From Dehalococcoidia bacterium (lineage in GTDB: Bacteria > Chloroflexota > Dehalococcoidia > SHYB01 > SHYL01), in the NCBI GenBank assembly GCA_009692825.1, contig SHYL01000005.1, forward strand, positions 1 to 45,596: DNA of 45,596 nucleotides. Direction: 5' to 3'. The position numbers and the translations under genes are program-made. The stretch's first letter is position 1. Each line of letters opens with the position of its first letter. Under the pieces are notes generated by a model. The model was not told the origin of the DNA. It was given only the letters and a program-made list of their open reading frames with translations, and made no database searches. Shown here piece by piece: positions 18,927-30,109 of the stretch.

Positions 18927-18986
18927 TTTGTATTTGTGGAAGTTTTCGCAATCTTTTTCTACGTGTCTGTAAGAAGGTGAGCCCCT

Positions 18987-20810
18987 TTGCTGGGTTCGAT
19001 TAAAAATTTACTTATAGGCCACCCGCTGGCGACTTCGCGAAGCGAGGAAGAGCGGTTAAGCATCCCTCTTGCGATGGCGGTTCTTTCATCAGACGCTCTT
19101 TCCTCTGTGGCATACGCTACTGAAGAATTATTGCTGGTGCTGGTCCTTGCCGGCCCTATGGCCGTCCACTACTCACTTCCGATTGGCTTAGCAATCAGTT
19201 CATTGATTGCTATAGTGATCCTCTCCTATCACCAGGTCGTTAAGGTTTACTCATCTGGCGGAGGGACATACCTGGTAGCCAAAGAAAATCTGGGCGTTCC
19301 ATTTGGATTGATGGCTGCTGCGGGTCTTTTAGTGGACTATGTTCTCACTGTTGCCGTTAGCGTAGCCGCGGGAGTTGCGGCGTTAACGGCAGCATTTCCA
19401 AAGCTCCATTCTGAAGGCATTTTGATCGGTCTGAGCTTTATTGTTTTCTTAACCATACTTAACCTCCGAGGCGTCCGGCAATCTGGCAAGTTCCTTTTCC
19501 TTCCGGTTTACGGCTTCATTTTTTCATTCGTGCTCATGATTGGAGTTGGGGTTTGGAGATACCTCGTAAATGGTGAGCCCGCTGTGCCCGTCAGCGGGAC
19601 TTTGCCTGCCGCAGTTCACGGCCTTACACTTTTTCTTCTTTTAAGGGCATTTTCATCCGGAAGTACTGCCCTTACTGGTATTGAAGCGATTTCCAATGCG
19701 GTTCAAACTATGAAACCGCCAGAAGCGTCTAACGCTAGAAAAACTCTGCTCTTGCTAGGCGTGATCTCCGTATCCCTCTTTGTAGGAATTACTTTTCTGA
19801 GCTACAAATTCGCCATAATTCCTCAAGAAGGCAAGACCGTAGTATCTCAAGTAGCACAGGCCGCATTTGGTAACGGATTCGGATTCTACATAATCCAGAT
19901 TTTCACAGCATTGATCTTATTGCTTGCCGCTAATACAGCATATGCGGATTTCCCAAGGGTATGCTCTAACTTAGGCAGAGACAGCTACCTGCCTCGCCAG
20001 CTCGCGAATTTGGGTGACCGGCTTGTATACAGCAACGGCATCATTGCGCTCGGCGTAATAGCCGGCCTTTTATTGACCGTTTTTAGCGGCAGTGTTCATA
20101 AGTTGATACCCCTTTATGCCATAGGAGTTTTTATCTGCTTCTCCCTTAACCAGGCAGGGATGGTCCGGCACTGGTATAGGGTGCGGGAAAAGGGGTGGGA
20201 AATAGGTCTTGTAATAAATGGTATTGGAGCCGTAGTAACGACCACTGTTTTCATGATTATTCTCGTTACTAAATTTACGTCTGGCGGCTGGCTGATCATG
20301 GTGGCAATACCGATCTTAATGATGGGCTTCCTTGGTATTAAGAGCCATTACACAGAGGTTAGTCTTGAGCTTTCACTGGACTCTCCTGGTGAGTCCTTTG
20401 AGCCGCATGACCATAGAGTGATTATTCCTATAGGCGCAGTACACAGAGCTGTAATCCCTGCGGTGCGCTATGCAAAATCCATTTCCAAGGATGTCACAGC
20501 AGTCTATGTCGCTTCTGACCCAGAAGCTGCCGGGCGCTTACGGGAGAGATGGGAGCGCATTGGGGCTGGGATACCTCTTGTGGTGATTCATTCCCCGTAT
20601 CGGGTCGTTGTAAAACCGCTCATCGAGTATATCGACGCTGCCTCACATAGCACTGAAGATAGCTTAGTGACGGTTGTTCTCCCAGAGTTTATTCCGCACC
20701 AGTGGTGGCAGCACATTCTTCACAATCAGACTGCGCTTTTCATTAAGGCCGCCTTACTATTCAAGCGGAAAGTTGTAGTAACGAGTGTGCCGTTTCACCT
20801 TCGTAAATAA
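18987..20810 (+). CDS. APC superfamily amino acid permease with C-terminal cytosolic domain
   Basis: DALSSVAYATEELLLVLVLAG, SSGGGTYLVAKENLG, STALTGIEAISNAVQTMKPPEASNARKTL. Confidence 0.92.
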   Translation: MLGSIKNLLIGHPLATSRSEEERLSIPLAMAVLSSDALSSVAYATEELLLVLVLAGPMAVHYSLPIGLAISSLIAIVILSYHQVVKVYSSGGGTYLVAKENLGVPFGLMAAAGLLVDYVLTVAVSVAAGVAALTAAFPKLHSEGILIGLSFIVFLTILNLRGVRQSGKFLFLPVYGFIFSFVLMIGVGVWRYLVNGEPAVPVSGTLPAAVHGLTLFLLLRAFSSGSTALTGIEAISNAVQTMKPPEASNARKTLLLLGVISVSLFVGITFLSYKFAIIPQEGKTVVSQVAQAAFGNGFGFYIIQIFTALILLLAANTAYADFPRVCSNLGRDSYLPRQLANLGDRLVYSNGIIALGVIAGLLLTVFSGSVHKLIPLYAIGVFICFSLNQAGMVRHWYRVREKGWEIGLVINGIGAVVTTTVFMIILVTKFTSGGWLIMVAIPILMMGFLGIKSHYTEVSLELSLDSPGESFEPHDHRVIIPIGAVHRAVIPAVRYAKSISKDVTAVYVASDPEAAGRLRERWERIGAGIPLVVIHSPYRVVVKPLIEYIDAASHSTEDSLVTVVLPEFIPHQWWQHILHNQTALFIKAALLFKRKVVVTSVPFHLRK

Positions 20811-20825
20811 GATTTCTGGCTAAAT

Positions 20826-21724
20826 ATGAGGAACAAAACTCCTCTTTATAAATCAGATATTACCGTAGGAGTGGAAGAATCTTCTAGCTATCAGGAACTT
20901 CTTGATAAGGCACGAGAGATCTCTCGTGCCCGGTATGCAGCTTTCGTCAAATTAGATCGAAAGACTCTGCAGGCAAGAGTCGTTTACTTTTCCGGCGCTA
21001 ATACCCAGGCTTTTCTCAAGGGAACGAGTGCCATACAAAAATCGCACCTAACTTTAAGATTCTGAACGTTGGATTCAGCGCTGAGGCAAATAAACTTACA
21101 AGGGCCGTTTACATCCGGGGCCTGATCGTTCAGGCTGGAGTCCAAGAACTCTCAGAGGACGTCACAGATAAGAGAGTTCTGTGGTTAGCACAGCAAATAG
21201 GCGGTTTACGCTATGGGATTATTTCCACTTTTTCTCCAAGGCCGTTTAGCGATTCTCAACGCTCTGCTGCCGATTCATTCGTAAAGCGCGTTCACCCTAC
21301 TATCGAAAGGCTGAGTCGTGCTGAAAAGCTTTCTCTAAACATAAAAGAAATGGAAAGATCAAGAGATAGGCTGATAAATTCAGACCCTCTTTTGCGAATG
21401 GTGTCCCATCAGTTTTCGCAGCCTATGGTATATGACGGCATCACGATAGATCCGAAGTGACAAAGCGTGATGTTCAAAGGTGTTCGTGTGAATGTAACGG
21501 CGCATGAATATTACCTTCTTGCTTGCCTGATGTCTCACACGAATTCCGCGGTATCGACGGAAACCGTTGCTATGCAGGTCTGGGGTTACCCGGAAAGCAC
21601 AGGAAACAAATTTGTAGATATAGCAGTCGCTAAACTCAAGAAAAACTTTGATGACGTCGACTGTACTGACATTATTCACCAGATAAAAAGCTACGGATAC
21701 ATCCTTCAGAAGCGAAATCTATGA
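20826..21724 (+). pseudogene. Disrupted regulator with OmpR/PhoB-type C-terminal winged helix
   Basis: Reading continues across a frameshift at AAAAA (~21036-21042) and an in-frame TGA at 21458-21460 (GITIDPK*QSVMFKGVRVNVTAHEYYLL...VWGYPESTGNKFVDIAVAKLKK...GYIL). Confidence 0.8.
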
Positions 21725-21753
21725 CGATTTCTGTAAGAACCGGTCTTGATTAG

Positions 21754-21782
21754 TTGCTTAAATAGAGGTCCTGACTTATAAT
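21754..21782 (+). promoter_or_regulatory. Candidate gyrB promoter
   Basis: TTGCTT-N17-TATAAT. Confidence 0.5.
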
Positions 21783-21814
21783 TGCTTCGGTTTAGAACCT
21801 GGTTTAATACTAGT

Positions 21815-21886
21815 GTGCAAAATACTATATCTATTTACGAAGGGTTCTGCTACAATTCGTTCGTGAACCTTTCAAGGATTTTGCAC
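21815..21886 (+). promoter_or_regulatory. Structured leader element upstream of gyrB
   Basis: GTGCAAAAT/ATTTTGCAC perfect 9-bp outer arms; nested GAAGGGTTC/GAACCTTTC. Confidence 0.5.
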
Positions 21887-21936
21887 CCCAGTTTTAACCC
21901 GGTCGGGGCCCCGAAAACAATCAATACATTGGATAA

Positions 21937-24408
<2,472 letters not shown>

Positions 24409-24427
24409 CTAACTTTCTTTTTGGTCT

Positions 24428-25077
24428 CTAATCCAGGCTGAATGGCGAGTACTTGTCCGTTACCATTAGAAGCGCATATCCGCACACTCTTGCCCCCCAC
24501 CTCATTACACCTTCAATAAAGGTAAATATTCCTTTTGGATATCTGCCCGTAAATAAAATGGCAAACCATGCGACAATCACTAGGATAATCGCTATAAGGA
24601 TCAGGAAAATCAGGACTATGAAATGAGGGATTGCAAGTAACCATTTGACCAATGGAAGCCATCTGTTCAGCTCTTTAGCGTTTGGGTAATCGATCTCAAG
24701 ATGAACAGATTGCTCTTCATCGACTGAAGGATATTCATCTCGCATCAGGAATAAGTAAACGTCAACCCTTTAGCTAAGCCTGTTTAAGGCAACCGCCAAT
24801 CAAAAATGAATCTTGGGTACTTTTGTCGAAATAATATTAATAGCGCGATAGCTGCGATGACGCCCCAGCCAGCGGTCGATGTATACGTCGCGAGATGCCT
24901 AGAATTATCACCGTAGCTTACTCCGTAATTGGCGCCACTAATTAGGCTGAAAATAATCCATATCGGGATGATAGCGATAATCCTGAAAAACGACGACAGA
25001 CCGTTAAGTTGTCGGTCCGGGTAATTAACACTAAAGCGAACAGGATAAGGTGTCGAAGGTGTTGCTTCAGTTGCCAT
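24428..25077 (-). pseudogene. DUF4389-like membrane protein split by frameshift and in-frame stop
   Basis: ORF 24784-25077 (PVRFSVNYPDRQLNGLSSFFRIIAIIPIW...RFIFDWRLP*) and ORF 24428-24745 (MRDEYPSVDEEQSVHLEIDYPNAKELNRW...); the gap translates as ALNRLS*RVDVYLFLMRDEYP in the downstream frame. Confidence 0.8.
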
Positions 25078-25248
25078 TTTCAGTCCCTCCCATCACATCA
25101 ACATTGCTTGAACAATGTTATGCCTTGTAATCGCTTTGAGTGACCATTACCAATCAGACTCTTGCCTAGTTCCTGAAAACCTGTAAAATTCTTACGTTAC
25201 ATTCGCAGTCGTTTAAGATGGACTGCGGAATCAACTGGAGGTTCTACG

Positions 25249-25509
25249 TTGCCTATACTTAAACTGCCCATGCCTATGCTCGCAGGTGGTGCGATTGCCG
25301 GGATATTCGGCGCCGCTATCGTTATGTCCATAGTCGCCGCCATAGTTAATGACATTAGCGTCGTTAAGCTAGTCGTTCTTGTTCTGGTTGGCATAGTAGG
25401 TGCGATGATTGCGTCTGTTGTTATAGGCGGCATCGTCCTGGCGATAATGTGGCCTGTGACTCAGGCTATATGGGGCGCTTCCAGAATGATGCTCAGGAAG
25501 AAAGGTTAA
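25249..25509 (+). CDS. Small integral membrane protein, unknown function
   Basis: 86 aa, two to three hydrophobic segments; a leftward ORF on the opposite strand has unusual composition. Confidence 0.6.
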   Translation: MPILKLPMPMLAGGAIAGIFGAAIVMSIVAAIVNDISVVKLVVLVLVGIVGAMIASVVIGGIVLAIMWPVTQAIWGASRMMLRKKG

Positions 25510-25515
25510 AGCAAC

Positions 25516-25671
25516 ATGGCTGTACGAACTCAGAGAAAGAACGTTACCAAGGACCGCGGTTCAAACCACGGAGCTATATCAAAGCGCAAGAGAAAGAATA
25601 TTCTTCCCACGCTTCCCTGGCGCAGAGAAGAGCTTGGCATCGCAGAAGAACCCAAAGGTAAGAAAAAGTAA
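25516..25671 (+). CDS. Small basic protein (51 aa), unknown function
   Basis: MAVRTQRKNVTKDRGSNHGAISKRKRKNILPTLPWRREELGIAEEPKGKKK*, tightly packed between neighbours. Confidence 0.55.
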   Translation: MAVRTQRKNVTKDRGSNHGAISKRKRKNILPTLPWRREELGIAEEPKGKKK

Positions 25672-25697
25672 ACTCTCTAACTGTTCTCCCCTATTAA

Positions 25698-26528
25698 TTG
25701 CAGCTTAAAACCATTCTCGCGTCCTCTGTTCAGAAGCTAGCGTCAGCCGGAATAGATAACCCACAGCTGGAGGCTGAGCTTTTGGCTGCGGGAGTTTTGA
25801 AAACTACACGAGCAGACGTTATAGCTCGTGTTTCGTCTGAATTCGACCAGCTTCCACAATATAACGCCGCCCTCAACAGGCGTCTTCAGCGGGAGCCCAT
25901 TCAGTACATTTTTGGTGAAGCATACTTTTTTGGGCTGTCTTTAACAGTTTCAAAGGACGTTCTGATTCCCCGGCCCGAGACCGAGTTGCTGGTGGACGAG
26001 ACTCTCAGGATCCTTGATAAGGTTCCTCCCAGCAAAGAAGCCGTTGTAGTGGATGTTGGGACTGGAAGCGGCGCAATCGCGATAGCTATAGCTGCCAACA
26101 ATAAGAAATGCCGAGTTTTTGCGATTGATTTAAGCCAGGCCGCAGTTAATGTTGCAAAACAAAATGTCGCCAGACATGCGCTAGACACTCGTATAACTGT
26201 CCTTCAGGGAGACCTAATTACTCCGTTAACGCAACGCCCGGACATCGTCATTGCAAATCTTCCATATGTAAAAGGGCGCTCGATTCCCGATTTGCAGCCT
26301 GAGCTGAGGTATGAGCCACTGACAGCGCTAGATGGTGGACCTGATGGTTTGGATGTCATTCGCCGATTGTGGAAACAGCTCACTGAGCGATTCGAAGGCA
26401 GCGGAGCGAGGGTGCTCATAGAGCACGAAGCAGATCAGGCAGAAGCTGTAGCAACTCTGGTGAATAGGCCGCTGCGGCAACTGAAAGACCTCGCTGGTTT
26501 AACCCGGGTTACAGTAGTTTATTTATAG
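25698..26528 (+). CDS. prmC: Release factor glutamine methyltransferase PrmC
   Basis: REPIQYIFGEAYFFGLSLTVSKDVLIPRPETELLVDE; VVDVGTGSGAIAIAIA; VIANLPYV; TTG start. Confidence 0.93.
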   Translation: MQLKTILASSVQKLASAGIDNPQLEAELLAAGVLKTTRADVIARVSSEFDQLPQYNAALNRRLQREPIQYIFGEAYFFGLSLTVSKDVLIPRPETELLVDETLRILDKVPPSKEAVVVDVGTGSGAIAIAIAANNKKCRVFAIDLSQAAVNVAKQNVARHALDTRITVLQGDLITPLTQRPDIVIANLPYVKGRSIPDLQPELRYEPLTALDGGPDGLDVIRRLWKQLTERFEGSGARVLIEHEADQAEAVATLVNRPLRQLKDLAGLTRVTVVYL

Positions 26529-26617
26529 TCTGATAGTTTCCGATTTAATGTCCACTTTGCCACTCCAATAAATAGTTGACCTAGTTTAAAACTGGTCAAA
26601 AAACTTCCGATTTTCTA

Positions 26618-26645
26618 TTGACGTATTAAGCTAATTCCATATAAT
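26618..26645 (+). promoter_or_regulatory. Sigma70-type promoter
   Basis: TTGACG-N16-TATAAT upstream of ORF 26702. Confidence 0.65.
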
Positions 26646-26701
26646 GAAGTACAAAACTAATCTAAAACTAGTTCTAAAATATTAATCTGAAAGGGGCTTA
26701 C

Positions 26702-27007
26702 ATGAAAGTTCGATTTGTTGAAATTACTACAGGCGAGGAGTTACTCCTGTCCAAATGCAACCACTGCAACACCGGCTTTGCAGTAGCAGCCATGAGCAAA
26801 TCCTATAGCGGCATGATAGAGGCCAAGTGCTTTGACTGCGATAGCACACTAGATTTCTACACCTCACGCCAGGGAACCGACCGCAAGATATGGGTACTCG
26901 ACCGCGTCGAGACTGAAAAGGGTCCGATCGCGAGTACAGCCGTTGCAGCTGCTCCGGTTGCCCAGTCTTCGAATGCCGGCGGCGTTAATCTTAGAGACTT
27001 GCGTTAA
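26702..27007 (+). CDS. Hypothetical protein with two CxxC pairs
   Basis: KCNHCNTGFAVAAMSKSYSGMIEAKCFDCDSTLDFYT; AAAGGGG upstream of ATG. Confidence 0.65.
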   Translation: MKVRFVEITTGEELLLSKCNHCNTGFAVAAMSKSYSGMIEAKCFDCDSTLDFYTSRQGTDRKIWVLDRVETEKGPIASTAVAAAPVAQSSNAGGVNLRDLR

Positions 27008-27043
27008 CTGTTCTTTTAATAAACTCAAGGAGGCTTACTAAAT

Positions 27044-27493
27044 ATGAGAAATACTTATCAAGGCCTTAGAACACAACCAGAAGCTGTAAAAAAGGTCTCG
27101 CGCGCAAACTGGATGGGGCTTCTCGGTTCCGGATCGTTCTTTTTTGGCGTGGTATTGGCAACCATCACGGGTCTCTGGTGGCCAAATAATGGCGCCATGC
27201 TAGGCACGCTCGTACTACTTGGGCTCGCTGTTGGTGTGCTTAACATCACAGGTAAGGAAGTGGTTCCGTTCCTGGTATCTGCCATTGCTCTCGTAGTGAT
27301 AGGCACTGCTAGCTTTGCCACAGGCTCTGGCGAAACGACAGGCGTATTTGGTCGTCTCGACAGCGTTTCCGTTGGTTTAGGCTCTAACCTAGACGACATC
27401 GTACGCAATCTGGCTATCTTCGTCGCCCCCGCAGCCATCCTAAATGCGCTCAGGGCTGCAATCGCACTTGCAAGGCCGGGCCAAGCCGATTAG
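27044..27493 (+). CDS. Hypothetical integral membrane protein
   Basis: 149 aa with several hydrophobic helices; AAGGAGG ribosome-binding site. Confidence 0.7.
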   Translation: MRNTYQGLRTQPEAVKKVSRANWMGLLGSGSFFFGVVLATITGLWWPNNGAMLGTLVLLGLAVGVLNITGKEVVPFLVSAIALVVIGTASFATGSGETTGVFGRLDSVSVGLGSNLDDIVRNLAIFVAPAAILNALRAAIALARPGQAD

Positions 27494-27517
27494 CAACTAA
27501 CTTAGGTTATCCTCTTC

Positions 27518-27554
27518 AGGCACGTCGGACTCCTCTCCTGGCGTGCCTTTGTTT
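27518..27554 (+). terminator. Intrinsic terminator
   Basis: AGGCACG...CGTGCCT followed by TTGTTTT. Confidence 0.7.
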
Positions 27555-27577
27555 TAAATCCTGTCTGCGGGGAATGA

Positions 27578-28651
27578 TTACCTGGCTTTTGCCAGCTCAT
27601 CCTTGAGGAAGTCGATCACCTTGACTGGGGCAGGGTTTATCCCGTTTAGGATAGCTAGGTAGTAGCTGGTGTAATCCCCAAGCTGGATCAGGTTAAGCAT
27701 TTGCGCCAGCGGGCTTGCCCCTTTCGCGTCGAGGAGGGTCCCCTTGCCGCCGCTGAATGCGAGGACTTTCTTCGTAACGTCATACCTTACGAGCGTGCGC
27801 TTATTCAGCTTTGCAGACCTGAGCATGATGACCCGCATCGTGTTTTTAGACGCCCCATCAGGAAATTCATAGCCTACTATTGAATTGTGGTCCAGTTCAG
27901 GCAGGAGGTCATAGAATGCCCAGCCCTTAGAATTTTCGTTTATCTGGCCTTTGAATCTGCGCGCGGCGTTGCTAAGGAAGCCCGAACCATAGACCGCAAC
28001 GATTTGCCCATGCAATTCCAGAGCAAGTTTTTTAGCCTGGTTCTTTGCGGAAGGAATTTCAGGGCTTAGCTCCTTATTCCCTTTTTGCAATAAAGAGACG
28101 GCCTCTGCAACATCTTTGCTTTTGTCCTTAATCAGTCGCAGTTTGCACACGATGGCTATGAGCGGCATGAAGCTATATCCTAGTGAAGTTCTAGGCTCGC
28201 CTATGTACTTGATTTGGAATACCGGCAGGCGTTTGTTCCTGGCAGCGGTTAGTAATTTACCGCCGGATGTTACGGCAGCAATCTTTGCCTTTACCGCGAT
28301 AGCACGCTTGAAGCCGTCCAGTGTCTCCTCCGTGCCGCCACTGTAGCTGGACGCTATGAATAGGGTTTTGCTATTCACGTAAGGTGCGAGCCCATAGTCC
28401 CGCCATACAGATATTGGGGGGCTTTTCTCCAGTGAGGCTAAATCACTTAGAAGATCCCCTCCGATTGCAGATCCCCCCATGCCTTGAATTACGACACGGT
28501 CTACATTTGCGTACGAAGCGGGAATATTCCAATTGTTTGCCTCTACCCAGGCGTCTTTGCACTGCTGGCCAAGGCTCGCGATACGCTGATAGAGGCCGGA
28601 CGTATCGAGCTTCTTATAAATCCTTGCGTCGTCTAAATCAACAAACTTCAT
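27578..28651 (-). CDS. Bifunctional phosphoglucose/phosphomannose isomerase
   Basis: VVIQGMGGSAIGGDLLSDL; SSYSGGTEETLDGFKRA; PELDHNSIVGYEFP. Confidence 0.9.
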   Translation of the reverse strand: MKFVDLDDARIYKKLDTSGLYQRIASLGQQCKDAWVEANNWNIPASYANVDRVVIQGMGGSAIGGDLLSDLASLEKSPPISVWRDYGLAPYVNSKTLFIASSYSGGTEETLDGFKRAIAVKAKIAAVTSGGKLLTAARNKRLPVFQIKYIGEPRTSLGYSFMPLIAIVCKLRLIKDKSKDVAEAVSLLQKGNKELSPEIPSAKNQAKKLALELHGQIVAVYGSGFLSNAARRFKGQINENSKGWAFYDLLPELDHNSIVGYEFPDGASKNTMRVIMLRSAKLNKRTLVRYDVTKKVLAFSGGKGTLLDAKGASPLAQMLNLIQLGDYTSYYLAILNGINPAPVKVIDFLKDELAKAR

Positions 28652-28659
28652 GTATTTCC

Positions 28660-30081
28660 TTAAAGTCCGATATAGGACTTTATTTCAGATAGACACTCTT
28701 TCACACGTTTAGGACTTGAGGTTTCGCAATAGATTCTTACCAGCGGCTCAGTGCCCGAGAAACGCACCATACCCCACGAACCATCCTCCAGCATGTAGCG
28801 GACGCCTTCAAGGGTGTTCACTTCTTTGACCTTCACGCCACCAATTTTGCCGGGCGATACCTTTGCCTTCTGCATAACAGACTCTTTTTTCTTCGGGTCA
28901 AAAGGTACGTCCAGCCTATCGTAATAATGCGGTCCGACCTTCTTATACAGGTCGTTGAGAAGCTGCGAGGGACGTTTCTTTGTGCGCACCATAAGGTCCA
29001 GAAAATAGAGTGAGCTTAAAACGCCATCCCTTTCCGGTATGTGCCCTGCGAACCCGTAGCCGCCGCTCTCTTCACCACCGATAATCGCCCTTTCGCTCAT
29101 CATCACCGGAGCTATGTATTTGAAGCCCACCGGGGTCTCTATCACGGGAACGTTGTAGATTTCGCCGAGGCGGTTAATCATGCTTGTCGTTGTAATTGAT
29201 TTGACCATGGGTCCGCGCTCGCCGCGTACTTCGAGAACGTAGTATGCCAACAGGCCGTAAATTTGAAGCTGGGTTACGAATTCCCCTTTTTCGTCGACTA
29301 CGCCCAGTCGGTCAGCATCTCCGTCCGTGGCGAGTCCTACGTCTGCGCCAGCGCGCCGGACAGCGGCCATGAGCTTACTCAGATTTATGGTTATTGGCTC
29401 TGGCTGTTTCATGCCCGGGAACGCGGGGTTGCGGGTGCCCTGTATCTCCGTGACCTTGGTTTTTCCGCGGATCAGATTTTTCAAGTAGCCCGCGCCTGCT
29501 CCGAACATCGGGTCTACGACAACGTGAAGGCCCGAGTTGCGAATCTTGTTTATATCGACCAGCTTGAGGATGTGCGGTATGTAATCGTCATCAGGGTCGA
29601 TAATCTCCATAAGTCCCGATGCCTTGGAGTTTTCCAATGAGATTCTTTTGACCTGGCCTGTTTTTTGGGCAGCCGCAATTTTCGTCTCAAGCGCAGCGTT
29701 GATTTCAGGCGATGAGCTGCCTGCGTACTCGGGCTTGTATTTGAGCCCATTCCACTCTGGGGGGTTGTGGCTGGAAGTGATCACTATTCCGCCAGCGGCC
29801 TTGTGTGTGATGATGTTGTAACTGATGACCGGCGTAGGAGCGGCTTTATCGCATAGGTAGACCTTTATGCCAGCTGCAGTCAAAACCTCTACGACCGCTT
29901 CCGCGAATTCTTTCGATAGGAACCGCGTGTCGTAACCTATTACCAGTCCCTGTTTTCCCAGGTGGCGCTCATTTATGTACTGCGCGATTCCAGCGGCGGC
30001 ATACCGTACGTTTTCAAATGTGAAGTCCTCCGCGATTATCGCACGCCAACCATCTGTTCCAAAATTGATCTCTGCAGGCAT
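28660..30081 (-). CDS. Phosphoglucomutase/phosphomannomutase family protein
   Basis: INFGTDGWRAIIAEDF; GIVITSSHNPPEWNGLKYK; ATDGDADRLGVVDEKG; start at MPAEINFG rather than the longer ORF. Confidence 0.93.
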   Translation of the reverse strand: MPAEINFGTDGWRAIIAEDFTFENVRYAAAGIAQYINERHLGKQGLVIGYDTRFLSKEFAEAVVEVLTAAGIKVYLCDKAAPTPVISYNIITHKAAGGIVITSSHNPPEWNGLKYKPEYAGSSSPEINAALETKIAAAQKTGQVKRISLENSKASGLMEIIDPDDDYIPHILKLVDINKIRNSGLHVVVDPMFGAGAGYLKNLIRGKTKVTEIQGTRNPAFPGMKQPEPITINLSKLMAAVRRAGADVGLATDGDADRLGVVDEKGEFVTQLQIYGLLAYYVLEVRGERGPMVKSITTTSMINRLGEIYNVPVIETPVGFKYIAPVMMSERAIIGGEESGGYGFAGHIPERDGVLSSLYFLDLMVRTKKRPSQLLNDLYKKVGPHYYDRLDVPFDPKKKESVMQKAKVSPGKIGGVKVKEVNTLEGVRYMLEDGSWGMVRFSGTEPLVRIYCETSSPKRVKECLSEIKSYIGL

Positions 30082-30109
30082 CAGCCACCCAGTTCTATAA
30101 GTATTTGTT

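Noticed and set aside
20826-21724. Programmed -1 frameshifting at the AAAAA run
   Set aside because: Not a canonical X XXY YYZ heptamer and a separate in-frame stop lies downstream; decay or sequence error is simpler.
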